DNA of 64,000 nt, taken from the NCBI GenBank assembly GCA_016869145.1, contig VGEU01000004.1, positions 1 to 64,000 of the forward strand. Direction: 5' to 3'. The stretch is from Alphaproteobacteria bacterium. GTDB taxonomy: Bacteria; Pseudomonadota; Alphaproteobacteria; MPNO01; VGEU01. Under the pieces are notes generated by a model. That model made no database searches, was not told where the DNA came from, and saw only the letters and a list, made by a program, of their open reading frames with translations. The position numbers were made by a program, and so were the translations under genes. Below are positions 53,547 through 63,313 of the stretch, piece after piece (the first letter of the stretch is position 1; each line of letters opens with the position of its first letter).

Positions 53547-54932
53547 ATGGCCGCTGCCCCGTCCCGCCTGCCCCGCCTTCTCGCCCTCGTCGCGGTCATC
53601 GCCGGCACCGCGCTCTTTCTCGCGCCCGCACACGGCATGGCGCCGGCGGCGCAGAAGGCACTCGGGCTCGTCGTGTTCGTGGTCGGGCTGTGGGCGACGA
53701 ACGCGATCCCGGTGCACGTCACGAGCTTCCTCTTCTTCTTCCTCGCCACCGTGACCGCGTTGGCGCCGCCCTCGGCGGTGTTCTCCGGCTTCGCGGCCGG
53801 CGCGACGTGGCTCGTCTTCGGCGGCGTCGTGATCGGGATGGCGGTGCACGCGACCGGGCTCGGCCGTCGCATCGCGACCGGGCTCGTCCTCCTGTTGCCG
53901 CGCTCTTATCTCGGCACCATCACCGGGATCAGCCTCGCCTGTGTCGGGCTCGCCTTCGTACTGCCGTCGGCGATGGGCCGGGTCGTGATCCTGATCCCGA
54001 TCGTCCAATCGCTCGCCGATCGGATGGGCTTCGGGCCCGACCGCAACGGCCGGCACGGCATGGCGATGGCGGTCGGGCTGTCCTCGATCCTGCCGGCGAT
54101 GTCGCTCCTGCCGGCGACGACGCCCAACGTGGTGCTCGCCGGCGCCGCCGAGAGCCTCCACGGCGTCGTCCTCCACTACGGCGCGTTCGCGTTCCTGCAC
54201 GGGGTCGCGGGGCTCCTCGCGATCCCGGTCATCATCCTCCTCGTCGTCGTGATCTTCCCCGACCGCGCCGGCGTGCGCGCCGATCCGGAGCCGCCCGGCC
54301 CGATCGGCGCCGAGGAGCGCCGCCTCGCCCTCGTCCTCGTCCTCACGCTCGCGTTCTGGGCGACCGACGTCGTCCACGGCATCGCGCCGGCCTGGGTCGC
54401 ACTCGGCGCGGCGATCGTGTGCATGCTGCCCTATGTCCGCCTGGTCTCGCCCGAGGCGGTGGTGCGGGAGGCCAATTATTCGCCGTGGTTCCTGCTCGCC
54501 GGCATCATCGGTCTCGGCGCGGTCGTGTCGCATACCGGGCTCTCGCAGGTGCTCGGCCGGGTGATGCTGGACACGGTCGGCTTCGCGCCCGGTGCCGATT
54601 TCTACAATTTCGCCGCGATAATCGTCGTCGAGACGGTGCTCGGCGTCCTGATGACCTTCCCGTCGGTGCCGGCGATGCTGACGCCGCTCGCCCCCGACAT
54701 CGCCGCCGCCGCCGGCTGGCCGCTCGAGACGGCGGTGATGGCGCAGGTGCCCGGTTTCTTCGCGATCCTCCTCCCCTACGAGGCGCCGCCGATCCTGACC
54801 GCGATGCTGCTCGCGCGCGTGCCCTATGGCGGCGTCGCGCGGCTCTGCCTGTCGTTCACCGCGATCTATCTCGTGGCGATCACGCCGGTGAACTTCCTCT
54901 GGTGGCGCGCGCTCGGCATGTTCGCCGAATAG
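53547..54932 (+). CDS. SLC13/DASS family anion permease
   Basis: GLWATNAIPVHVTSFLFFFLATVTAL; LPSAMGRVVILIPI; SLLPATTPNVVLAGAAES. Confidence 0.88.
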   Translation: MAAAPSRLPRLLALVAVIAGTALFLAPAHGMAPAAQKALGLVVFVVGLWATNAIPVHVTSFLFFFLATVTALAPPSAVFSGFAAGATWLVFGGVVIGMAVHATGLGRRIATGLVLLLPRSYLGTITGISLACVGLAFVLPSAMGRVVILIPIVQSLADRMGFGPDRNGRHGMAMAVGLSSILPAMSLLPATTPNVVLAGAAESLHGVVLHYGAFAFLHGVAGLLAIPVIILLVVVIFPDRAGVRADPEPPGPIGAEERRLALVLVLTLAFWATDVVHGIAPAWVALGAAIVCMLPYVRLVSPEAVVREANYSPWFLLAGIIGLGAVVSHTGLSQVLGRVMLDTVGFAPGADFYNFAAIIVVETVLGVLMTFPSVPAMLTPLAPDIAAAAGWPLETAVMAQVPGFFAILLPYEAPPILTAMLLARVPYGGVARLCLSFTAIYLVAITPVNFLWWRALGMFAE

Positions 54933-54933
54933 C

Positions 54934-55950
54934 TCAGCGCGCGAAGGCTCGGGCGAGGAACTCGGCGACGGCGCGGTTCGATTGCGCGCGCACCGCGTCG
55001 TCGCGGCCGATCAGATAGCCGCCCGACCCGGCGCAGAGCCCGAGGATGATCTTGCGCGAGAAGCTCCCCGACATGGCGAGCCAGGTGTTGTCGTCGCGCG
55101 CTATGCCGTCCGCCTCGACGGTGAGCCGGCAGTCGTTGAGCGTGCGCCCGATCCTGTACGGGCCGCCGAAGCCGCCGTCCCACTGGTGGAAGGCGCCGGG
55201 AAAGGCGATCGTGCGGACCGCCGCGCCGCCGGCCTCGAGGTCGCCCATCACCTCGGCGCAGCGCTTCGGGTCGACGATCTCGTCGGCGGTGCCGTAGAGC
55301 ATCAGTACCGGCGCACCGGTCGCACGCCGGTCGCGCAGGCGCGCGATGCAGGGGCCGTAATAGGCGATATGGGCGGCGAAGCGCCGGCCGTCGGGCGCGT
55401 AGGCGCGCGCGACCTGCTCGAACGCGGCGAGGAGCGCCACCATGCCGCCGTAGGAGAACCCCACCAGCGCGACCCGGCGCGGGTCGATCGCGGGCTCCTG
55501 GGCGAGCCAGTCGAGCGCGGCGAAGGCATCGGCGAGGAACATCGCCTCGGTGATCTCGATCAGCCGTTCGGTGAACGTCGTCGCGCGGTCGCGCCGCGCG
55601 CCATAGGTCTCGACGACGAGCGCCGCGATCCCCATCGCGGCGAATTGCGGACCATAGGTGAGCTCGCGCGCGCCGAGAACGCCGCCCGCCCCGTGCAGCA
55701 TCACCACCGCCGGCGCCGGCCGCTCGCGCGAATAACCACGTGGCAGATAGAGCGTCGCGCGGCCGAGCGTCGAGGGTGCGGCCTCCTCGCCTGCGCGGAC
55801 GTCGGCGAGCGCGAACGGGCTCCGCGTCGCGAACTCGACCCGGCGGCCCTCGATGCCCGCGACCGCGGCACCCTCCGGCCACGGGTCGACGAACTCGGTC
55901 GCCTCAGCGCGCGCTGCGAGACCGAGCGCAAGAGCCGCCCACAGAACCAT
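54934..55950 (-). CDS. exported dienelactone hydrolase / alpha-beta hydrolase family protein
   Basis: Signal peptide; VVMLHGAGGVLG, ALVGFSYGGMVAL, GAFHQWDGG. Confidence 0.85.
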   Translation of the reverse strand: MVLWAALALGLAARAEATEFVDPWPEGAAVAGIEGRRVEFATRSPFALADVRAGEEAAPSTLGRATLYLPRGYSRERPAPAVVMLHGAGGVLGARELTYGPQFAAMGIAALVVETYGARRDRATTFTERLIEITEAMFLADAFAALDWLAQEPAIDPRRVALVGFSYGGMVALLAAFEQVARAYAPDGRRFAAHIAYYGPCIARLRDRRATGAPVLMLYGTADEIVDPKRCAEVMGDLEAGGAAVRTIAFPGAFHQWDGGFGGPYRIGRTLNDCRLTVEADGIARDDNTWLAMSGSFSRKIILGLCAGSGGYLIGRDDAVRAQSNRAVAEFLARAFAR

Positions 55951-56084
55951 CACGCCGCGCCGCACGTCCGTCCTCCCGCCGCTCGCCGGCGCGATCGTCG
56001 CGCGGAGAGGCGGCCCTTGGCAATCCGCCATCGCTGGTGCACCCTCGTCCGCGTGGATCGCGCGATCGAGACGGGAGACCGCCC

Positions 56085-57239
56085 ATGGACTTCGAACTGC
56101 CGGAAGAGCTCCGGATGCTCAAGCAGACGGTGAGGAGCTTCGTCGACAAGGAGATCATCCCGATCGAGATGACGGCGATGGACCGCCACGACCTCAAGCC
56201 CGAGGTCCGCGCCGCGCTCGAGAAGAAGGCGAAGGAGCTCGGTCTCTGGATGCTCGATGTGCCGACCGAATATGGTGGCCAGGGCCTCAGCATGCTCGGC
56301 CTCGTCGTCGTGTGGGAGGAGATCGCGCGCACGGTCGGCCTGCCGCCGCGCGGGCCGCTGATCTTCGGGCCGGACCCGCGCCCAATCCTCTTCATGCTCA
56401 ACGAGAAGCAGAAGGAGAAATATCTCTACCCCGTGCTGCGGGGCGAGAAGAAGGCGACCTTCTGCCAGACCGAGCCCGATGCCGGCGGCGATCCCGGCTC
56501 GATGCGCACCACCGCCGTGCGCCAGGGTGACCACTACATCCTCAACGGCTACAAGCGTTTCATCAGCCACGTCGATATCGCCGACTTCCTCCAGGTCGTG
56601 TGCGCGACCGACCGCTCCAAGGGCTCGCGCGGCGGGCTCTCGGTGCTGCTCGTCGACAAGGACACGCCCGGCGTCAAGATCACGCGCTCGACCTACAAGA
56701 TGATGGGCGATCTCACCTTCGAGATCGCCTTCGACGACGTCAAGGTCCCGGTCGAGAACCTGATCGGCGAGGAGGGCGCCGGCATGGCGCGGGCCCAGAA
56801 ATGGCTCACCATGGGCCGGCTCTACCAGGCGTGCCGCGGCCTCGGCGTCGCGCAGCGTTCGCTCGAGCTCGCGGTCAAGTACTCGAAGCAGCGTGTCACC
56901 TTCGGCCGCCCGGTCGCCGACCGTCAGGCGATCCAGTTCATGCTCGCCGACATTTATATGAAGCACGAGATGTGCCAGAATTTCGTCTACCGTACGGCGT
57001 GGCGGTCGGACCAGGACACGCTGGAGCGGCACGAGCCCTTCATGTGCAAGGTCTATGGCACCGAGCTCGGCTTCGAGGCGGCGGATCGCTGCCTCCAGAT
57101 TCACGGCGGTCTCGGCCTCACCGTCGAGATGCCGACGCAGAAGATGTGGCGCGATGCGCGCGGCTTCATGATCACCGAGGGTCCGGTCGAGATCATGCGC
57201 TCGGTGATCGCGCGCCACGTCTTCCGCGCCTATGAATAG
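56085..57239 (+). CDS. acyl-CoA dehydrogenase family protein
   Basis: FELPEELRMLKQTVRSFVDKEIIPIE; CQTEPDAGGDPGSMRTTAV; C-terminal IHGGLGLTVEMPTQKMWRDARGFMITEGPVEIMR. Confidence 0.94.
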   Translation: MDFELPEELRMLKQTVRSFVDKEIIPIEMTAMDRHDLKPEVRAALEKKAKELGLWMLDVPTEYGGQGLSMLGLVVVWEEIARTVGLPPRGPLIFGPDPRPILFMLNEKQKEKYLYPVLRGEKKATFCQTEPDAGGDPGSMRTTAVRQGDHYILNGYKRFISHVDIADFLQVVCATDRSKGSRGGLSVLLVDKDTPGVKITRSTYKMMGDLTFEIAFDDVKVPVENLIGEEGAGMARAQKWLTMGRLYQACRGLGVAQRSLELAVKYSKQRVTFGRPVADRQAIQFMLADIYMKHEMCQNFVYRTAWRSDQDTLERHEPFMCKVYGTELGFEAADRCLQIHGGLGLTVEMPTQKMWRDARGFMITEGPVEIMRSVIARHVFRAYE

Positions 57240-57249
57240 GGAGGAGATC

Positions 57250-58047
57250 ATGCGCATCCGTCCGGAGTTCGAACACCTCGTCGCGCTGTCGGGTCTGTTG
57301 TGGGCGGGCGAGGCGGAGGTCGCGCGCACCTACTTCAATGCCAAGACGCGCACGCCCGAGACCGACCGCAAATGGCTCGCCCATCAGGCGTACAAGGAGT
57401 ATTGGGGCTCGGGCTTCGTCGACCCCACGGTCGGATTGATGGGCGAGTGGTCGCGCGAGATCCTCGATAAGATCCCCGCGCTCGACCGCGACCTCGACCG
57501 CCACGACATGCTCGGGCTGGTCGAGCAGATGTACGCCGAGTTCCATCATTATTGCCTGTTCGCCGACATCTATGACGCGCTCCTGCCGCCCGACGGCCGC
57601 AAGCTCACGCCGGCGATGATCAAGAACTGGCCCGAGGGCGAGGCGCTCGACAACTACCGGATCGCGGTGCGCAAGAAGCACGGCGCGTTCGGCTGGAAAT
57701 CGCTCCACTTCACCGAGGGCGGCTATTGCTCGCTCTACCGCGAGGGCGCGCGGCTCAAGGGTCGCGGCGGCATCGACGACCGAATCGCGGCGGCCTGCCA
57801 GCGCGTCTACGACGACGAGGTCGAGCACATGCTCCGCGGCATGCTGGAGATGAACGGCGACGACATGACGGCGGCCGAATGGGCCGCGCTCGAGACCCTC
57901 GTCATCGACCAGCTCCGGCTCCGCATCAAGATGCGGAACGGCCAGTTCGGCTATCCCCTCTCGGACGCGCGGATCGAGGCGATCTACAAGGGCGACATCG
58001 AGCCGATGGCATTCGACTACGGGCTCGCCCGCGCGGCCGCCGAGTAG
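57250..58047 (+). CDS. uncharacterised protein, probable ferritin-like di-iron fold
   Basis: Two ExxH motifs: YAEFHHYCLFADIYDAL and DDEVEHMLRGML in helical context; SD GGGAGGAG upstream of ATG 57250; 10 bp after ACAD stop. Confidence 0.65.
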   Translation: MRIRPEFEHLVALSGLLWAGEAEVARTYFNAKTRTPETDRKWLAHQAYKEYWGSGFVDPTVGLMGEWSREILDKIPALDRDLDRHDMLGLVEQMYAEFHHYCLFADIYDALLPPDGRKLTPAMIKNWPEGEALDNYRIAVRKKHGAFGWKSLHFTEGGYCSLYREGARLKGRGGIDDRIAAACQRVYDDEVEHMLRGMLEMNGDDMTAAEWAALETLVIDQLRLRIKMRNGQFGYPLSDARIEAIYKGDIEPMAFDYGLARAAAE

Positions 58048-58063
58048 GCGCGGTCGGCCGGGC

Positions 58064-58789
58064 TCAGGCCCGGCCGATCGTCTCCTTGATCATCGCCGAG
58101 AAGGCGCGGAGCGCGCCCGCGCCGTCGCCGCGGAACGACGAGCCGTGCATGGCCGCGAGCGTCTGCGGCGCGAGCGCGGCGAGACCCTCGATGATGCCCT
58201 CGGTGCGCGGCGTCCACGGCATCGCATGCGCCATCGGCCCCTGCAATTGCTGGCGCGTATAGGCGGCGGTGCGGCCGAGAATGTCGCTCTCCGTCACCGC
58301 CTCGACGTCGCCGTTGTGACCGAAGAGATCGGAGACGAAGAGCGTCCGCGCGGTTTCCTCGTAGAGGAGGCTCGCGTCCCAGCCATGTGGCACGTGCGCG
58401 GTCGCGATGGTGCGGAACCGATATTTGCCGGTGGTGAGACGCTCGTCGGCGGCGAGAACGCGCGCCGGCTTGTCGCAGTAGTCCGCCATGCACACGCGCG
58501 CGCCGACGAAGCTGCAGAGCGGCTGTGCGTTCGGGGCCACCGCGAGCCACTCGTTCAGCGCGCCGCATTCGTCGGGCTCGAAATGGCTGAAGCCGATCCA
58601 GCGGATCGTCGCCGGGTCGAGGACGCGCGAGGCCGCCTCGCGCACCTCGGGGAACGCGCGGCGAAGATTGGTGTGATAGAGGAGCGGCTCGGCGTCCTTC
58701 ACCAAGAACGAGTTGAACTGGAAGTTGGTCGCCTGGTTGTAGACGGTGAGGCGGTAGATGTCGGGCGCGATCTCCGCGACGGTCGCCAT
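58064..58789 (-). CDS. MBL fold protein of the ODP/flavodiiron (di-iron oxygen-binding) type
   Basis: IGFSHFEPDECGALNEWL (HxExD), TAHVPHGWDA, LFVSDLFGHNGD. Confidence 0.83.
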   Translation of the reverse strand: MATVAEIAPDIYRLTVYNQATNFQFNSFLVKDAEPLLYHTNLRRAFPEVREAASRVLDPATIRWIGFSHFEPDECGALNEWLAVAPNAQPLCSFVGARVCMADYCDKPARVLAADERLTTGKYRFRTIATAHVPHGWDASLLYEETARTLFVSDLFGHNGDVEAVTESDILGRTAAYTRQQLQGPMAHAMPWTPRTEGIIEGLAALAPQTLAAMHGSSFRGDGAGALRAFSAMIKETIGRA

Positions 58790-58907
58790 GGCGGTGTCTC
58801 CTTCGATGGAGGCCGCATCGTGCCACGGCGCGCCGTGTCCGTCCCATGCTGTCGCATCATGCCGCCATCGCGCCGGCACAGGGCCGGATCGACGACGCGC
58901 CGAAGGC

Positions 58908-59288
58908 TCAGTTCTGGGCGCGTCGTTTGCGCGGCGGGTGATAGAGGACGAGCATCACGAGGTCCTCGTCGCCGGTGTTGAGGAGGTTGTGGCGCTGGCC
59001 GGCGCTGATCGGCGCTACCGTGCCGGCGCGGAGCGGCGCCGTCCGGCCCTCGACATCGAGCCGGCCCTCGCCGGAGACGACGTAGAACAGATGCGCCCAC
59101 GGCTCGGTGTGCTCGGGCGATCGGCCGCCGGGGCCGATCCGGGTCAGCTCGAGCCCGTAGGCGCCGCCGGTATAGGCGTCATCGACCAGGGTCTTGTAGG
59201 CCGCATGGGAGACCGCGAGCCCGCGGAGCTCGGTCCACGGGATCGAAGCGGGGTCGAAGGCGGGCGGACCCGCCGGCTCGTCATCCAT
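58908..59288 (-). CDS. cupin domain-containing protein
   Basis: GGRSPEHTEPWAHLFYVVSGEGRLDVEG...ISAGQRHNLLNTGDEDLVMLVLY. Confidence 0.88.
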   Translation of the reverse strand: MDDEPAGPPAFDPASIPWTELRGLAVSHAAYKTLVDDAYTGGAYGLELTRIGPGGRSPEHTEPWAHLFYVVSGEGRLDVEGRTAPLRAGTVAPISAGQRHNLLNTGDEDLVMLVLYHPPRKRRAQN

Positions 59289-59620
59289 CACCAATATCCG
59301 ATCGGCCGTTCGCTGCCGGCCACGATATAGGGCCGGCCCCAGGCATCGTAGCACTGGGTGGCGGCGACGGCGACCCGTCGGCCGTACCAGTCGCGCGTCA
59401 CGCGCTCGACCGGGTGGCAGCCATAGGTGCGTGGGCTATGATAGTGGCGCGGCGGCGGGCGGTGATAGTGGCGGTGATAATAGGGCGGCGGGAGGTGATA
59501 GCCGTCGCCGAAGTGGAGCGAGAAGCCGCCGCGGAAGTCACCCGCCTCGGCCGGCGCGGCGATCAGCATCAGCGCCAGGACGGCGATCATGGCCCCGAGG
59601 GCCTTCGTCACGGACCGCAT
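59288..59620 (-). CDS. exported His/Tyr/Pro-rich hypothetical protein
   Basis: Signal peptide then HLPPPYYHRHYHRPPPRHYHSPRTYGCHPVERVTRDWYGRRVAVAATQCYD. Confidence 0.75.
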   Translation of the reverse strand: MRSVTKALGAMIAVLALMLIAAPAEAGDFRGGFSLHFGDGYHLPPPYYHRHYHRPPPRHYHSPRTYGCHPVERVTRDWYGRRVAVAATQCYDAWGRPYIVAGSERPIGYW

Positions 59621-59685
59621 CGAACCCTCCCTTGGCTCGCTGCGGACCGATATACGGGCCGATTATGGCCCGAGTGCGGCGGGGG

Positions 59686-60174
59686 TCAGGCGAGGCGACG
59701 GTTGAGGATGTCGAGCGCGGCCGCGACCGCGGCGAGACGGACCGCGTCGCGGTCGCCGGCGAAGAAATGGCGCTCGAACAGGGTGCGCTCGCCCCGCCGC
59801 GACGCGGCGACGAAGACGGTCCCGACCGGATGCGTCGAGGAGCCGCCGCCCGGCCCGGCATAGCCGGTGACCGCGACCGCGACGCCGGCGCCCGAATGCG
59901 CGAGCGCACCCTCGGCGAGGCCCTGGGTGACCTCGCCGCTCACCGCGCCGTGCGCGGCCGAGACCGTCTCGGCGACACCGAGCCCGGTCGCCTTGGCGCT
60001 GTCGTGATAGAGAACGAAGCCGCGCTCGAACACCGCCGAGGCGCCGGGCACGGCGGTGAGGCAGGCCGAGACGAGGCCCGCGGTGCAGGTCTCGGCCGTC
60101 GCGATGCGGATGCCGTGCGCCTTCGCCGCGGCGAGCGCGGCGGCGGCACGGTCGAGATGCGGTTTCGGGAACAT
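59686..60174 (-). CDS. pncC: CinA family protein (PncC-like nicotinamide-nucleotide amidohydrolase)
   Basis: IATAETCTAGLVSACLTAVPGASAVFERGFVLYHDSAKA; AVTGYAGPGGGS. Confidence 0.92.
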   Translation of the reverse strand: MFPKPHLDRAAAALAAAKAHGIRIATAETCTAGLVSACLTAVPGASAVFERGFVLYHDSAKATGLGVAETVSAAHGAVSGEVTQGLAEGALAHSGAGVAVAVTGYAGPGGGSSTHPVGTVFVAASRRGERTLFERHFFAGDRDAVRLAAVAAALDILNRRLA

Positions 60175-60181
60175 GGCGGCC

Positions 60182-61639
60182 TCAGGCGCTGTGGTCGACG
60201 AAGACGTTCTTCACCTCGGTGTAGAGCGCGAGCGCATAGGTGCCGAGCTCGCGCCCAATGCCCGAGCGCTTATAGCCGCCGAACGGCGCGAACAGGCCGT
60301 AGCGGCTCGCGCTGCCGTGGCTGTTGATCGAGACCATGCCGCTCCGGACCGCCTTGGCGACGCGGAGCGCCTTGCCGATGTCTCTCGTCCACACCGAGCC
60401 GTTGAGACCGTAGTCGCTGTCGTTCGCGATGCGGACGGCCTCGGCCTCGTCGGCGAACGGGATGACGGTGAGCACGGGCCCGAATATCTCCTCGCGCGCG
60501 ATGCGCATCGCGTTGGTGGCGTCGGCGAAGACGGTCGGCGCGTAGTAGTTCCCGGTGCCGAAGCCGGCCGGCCGGCCGCCGCCGGCGACCAGCCGGGCGC
60601 CCTCGGCGCGGCCGATCGCGACATAGCCATCGACCGTCGCCCATTGCGCCGGCGAGACCAGCGGACCCATCTCGGTCGCCGGGTCGAGCGGATCGCCGAC
60701 CCGGAACGCGGCGGTCGCGGCGAGAAGCCGATCGAGCACGCGGTCCATCGCGCCGGCCTCGACGAGGAGCCGGGTGCGCGCCGAGCAGCTCTGCCCCGCG
60801 TTGCCGAAACAGGCCGGCACCGCCGTGGCGGCGGCCTTGTCGAGATCGGCATCGGCGAAGACGATATTGGCGCTCTTGCCACCGAGCTCGAGCGTCACGC
60901 GCTTGATCTGGTCGGCGGCGGCCTTGACGATCGCCGCACCCGTCGTCGTCTCGCCGGTGAACGAGATCTTGTCGATCAGCTTGTGCGTCGCGATGGCATC
61001 GCCGAGCCCGCGCCCCGGTCCCGGCAGGACCGCGAGGACGCCCGGCGGCACGCCGGCCGCGAGCGCGATCCGGCCCAGCATCAGCGATGTGACCGGCGTG
61101 TGGCTCGCCGGCTTCAGGATCACCGTGCAGCCGACCGCGAGCGCCGGCGCGAGTTTCCACGACGCGGCGAGGAACGGGAAGTTCCACGGCGTGATCGCAC
61201 ATACGACGCCGACCGGCTCGCGCAGCGTGAAGTCGAGGATCGGATCGCCGAGCGGGATCGTCTCGCCGAAGAACTTGTCGGCGGCGCCGGCGTAATAGTC
61301 GAAGACGCGCGCAGCGGCGTCGACCTCGTTCCGCGAATTGGCGATGGTCTTGCCGCCGGTCCGCGTCTCCCAGACGGCGATCGTCTCGGCTTCCGCACGG
61401 ATGCCGTCGGCGATCTTCTGGAGGACCCGGCCGCGGTCGAACGGGCGCATGCCGGACCACCGGCCGGCATCGAACGCCCGCCGCGCGGCCGCGGCCGCGC
61501 GATCGAGATCGACGACGCCCGCCTTGGCGACGGTCGCGACCGTCTCGCCGGTCGCCGGGTTCGCGACCGCGAAGCTCGCGCCGTCGGCGGCAGCGGCGAA
61601 CGCGCCGTCGATCAGGAGCCCGGTCGGCGTTGCGGTCAT
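60182..61639 (-). CDS. aldehyde dehydrogenase family protein
   Basis: [55 protein letters not shown]. Confidence 0.95.
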   Translation of the reverse strand: MTATPTGLLIDGAFAAAADGASFAVANPATGETVATVAKAGVVDLDRAAAAARRAFDAGRWSGMRPFDRGRVLQKIADGIRAEAETIAVWETRTGGKTIANSRNEVDAAARVFDYYAGAADKFFGETIPLGDPILDFTLREPVGVVCAITPWNFPFLAASWKLAPALAVGCTVILKPASHTPVTSLMLGRIALAAGVPPGVLAVLPGPGRGLGDAIATHKLIDKISFTGETTTGAAIVKAAADQIKRVTLELGGKSANIVFADADLDKAAATAVPACFGNAGQSCSARTRLLVEAGAMDRVLDRLLAATAAFRVGDPLDPATEMGPLVSPAQWATVDGYVAIGRAEGARLVAGGGRPAGFGTGNYYAPTVFADATNAMRIAREEIFGPVLTVIPFADEAEAVRIANDSDYGLNGSVWTRDIGKALRVAKAVRSGMVSINSHGSASRYGLFAPFGGYKRSGIGRELGTYALALYTEVKNVFVDHSA

Positions 61640-62385
61640 GCGAAGGCGAGCGCCTCGCCGGCGAGCCGCCGCGCCGCCTCGCCCGGATCGGGGGCCGCAT
61701 AGATCGTGCGCCCGACGACGGCATAGGCGCGGCAACCCGTCGCCTCCTTGAACGAGCCGCCGATCGAGCCGCCGAGCGCGCCGATCCCGGGCAGGAACAA
61801 GGACGGCTCGTCGATCCGCTCCCGGAGGAACCGGGCGAGCCGCGCGACCTTCTCCGGATCGTTCGCCGGCACGACGAAATGATCGGCGCCCTTGTCGATC
61901 GCACGCTCGAAGATGCGGGTCAGCGCATCGTCGGCGATATAGCCACCGCCCGAGACGACATAATCGGCGAGCGGCAGCTCGCCGCCGACGACGGGACAGA
62001 GCCGGTTCGCGATCGCGCCGCCGACGAACGCGTCGACCGCGCGGGGGCCGGCGACCGGAAACAGGATCAGCCCGTCGGCGCCGGCGGCGCGGCAGGTCGC
62101 GGCGAACTTCGCGGCCATGTCGGGAACGTCGGGCCCGGCCTTCTGGTGGTCGTAGATCAGCGGCAGGTCGGTCTCGCGCCGGAGCATCCGGATCGCGCCC
62201 TCGAGCCCGAGGCGGAGAGTCGCGGTGAGCCCGAGCTTGTAGGCGACGATACCCGGGATGCGGGTCGTCGCGGCGACGATGCGCGCGATCTCGTCGACCG
62301 AGTCGGCATCGAGCGCCGGCATGACGCCGTGGCTCGCGCGGAGCGTCACGTCATGGAGGCCCGCGAGATCGACGCGCCGGAGCAA
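61636..62385 (-). CDS. orotidine 5'-phosphate decarboxylase-like (HUMPS superfamily) protein
   Basis: GIVAYKLGLTATLRLGLEGAIRMLRRETDLPLIYDHQKAGPDVPDMAAKFAATC...; ATGA overlap with ALDH; TTG start proposed. Confidence 0.75.
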   Translation of the reverse strand: MLRRVDLAGLHDVTLRASHGVMPALDADSVDEIARIVAATTRIPGIVAYKLGLTATLRLGLEGAIRMLRRETDLPLIYDHQKAGPDVPDMAAKFAATCRAAGADGLILFPVAGPRAVDAFVGGAIANRLCPVVGGELPLADYVVSGGGYIADDALTRIFERAIDKGADHFVVPANDPEKVARLARFLRERIDEPSLFLPGIGALGGSIGGSFKEATGCRAYAVVGRTIYAAPDPGEAARRLAGEALAFA

Positions 62386-62390
62386 CGAGC

Positions 62391-63290
62391 CTACTCCGCG
62401 GCGCGCGCGGCGGCCTTGAGCCGGGCGATGTCGCGCTGCGCCGACGGCTTGATGTCCTTGACGTCGAGCGAGATGTCGACCGCGGTGATCGAGTGGGTGA
62501 GATCGCCGATCGAGATCACATCGACGCCGGTCTCGGCGATCGGGACGATCGTGGTCTCGCGCACCCCGCCCGACGCCTCGGTGATGGCCTTGCCCTTGCA
62601 CATCTTGACGCCCTCCCGCATCTCGGGGAGCTCCATGTTGTCGAACATGATGACGTCGGCCTTGCAGCGGAGCGCCTCCTCGACCATCTCGAGCGTCTCG
62701 CACTCGACCTCGATCTTGAACGTGTGCTGGGCGCGGGCGCGCAGGAGCTCGACCGCGTTGGTCAGCCCGCCCGCGATCTTGATGTGGTTGTCCTTCACCA
62801 GGACGCAGTTGTGCAGCGAGAAGATGTGGTTGTGCGCGCCGCCGACGCGGACGGCGTATTTCTGCAGCACGCGGAAGCCGGGCCAGCCCTTGCGCGTATC
62901 GGTGAGCCTCACGCCGGTGTGCTTGACGAGCTCGCTGTAGCGCCGCGTCTTGGTCGCGATGCCCGACATCTGCTGCAGCCAGTCGATCGCGCAGCGCTCG
63001 ATCATGAAGAACGTCGAGGCGCGAGCCCTGATCTTGAGCAGGATCGTGCCCGGCTCCATCAGCTCGCCGTCCTTGACCGACACGTCGACGACGGCGTCGG
63101 GCTGCACGATCTTGATCGTCTCGTCGGAGAGGAGGAGGCCGCAGATCACGCCGTGCCCCTTGGCGTAGATCTGGCCGGTCTGCCACGGATCGTCACCGAC
63201 CAGGAAGCCACCGGTGGTGTCGCCGGGGCCGATCTCCTCGCGCAGACCTTGCTCGACGAAGGGGCGGATCATGAAACGGTTGAGCTGCAT
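62391..63290 (-). CDS. nadC: nicotinate-nucleotide diphosphorylase (carboxylating), NadC/ModD type
   Basis: REEIGPGDTTGGFLV; LQQMSGIATKTRRYSELVKHTGVRLTDTRKGWPGFRVLQKYAVRVGGAHNHI. Confidence 0.92.
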   Translation of the reverse strand: MQLNRFMIRPFVEQGLREEIGPGDTTGGFLVGDDPWQTGQIYAKGHGVICGLLLSDETIKIVQPDAVVDVSVKDGELMEPGTILLKIRARASTFFMIERCAIDWLQQMSGIATKTRRYSELVKHTGVRLTDTRKGWPGFRVLQKYAVRVGGAHNHIFSLHNCVLVKDNHIKIAGGLTNAVELLRARAQHTFKIEVECETLEMVEEALRCKADVIMFDNMELPEMREGVKMCKGKAITEASGGVRETTIVPIAETGVDVISIGDLTHSITAVDISLDVKDIKPSAQRDIARLKAAARAAE

Positions 63291-63313
63291 GGCGTTTCTC
63301 CGGTTGCAAGGGT

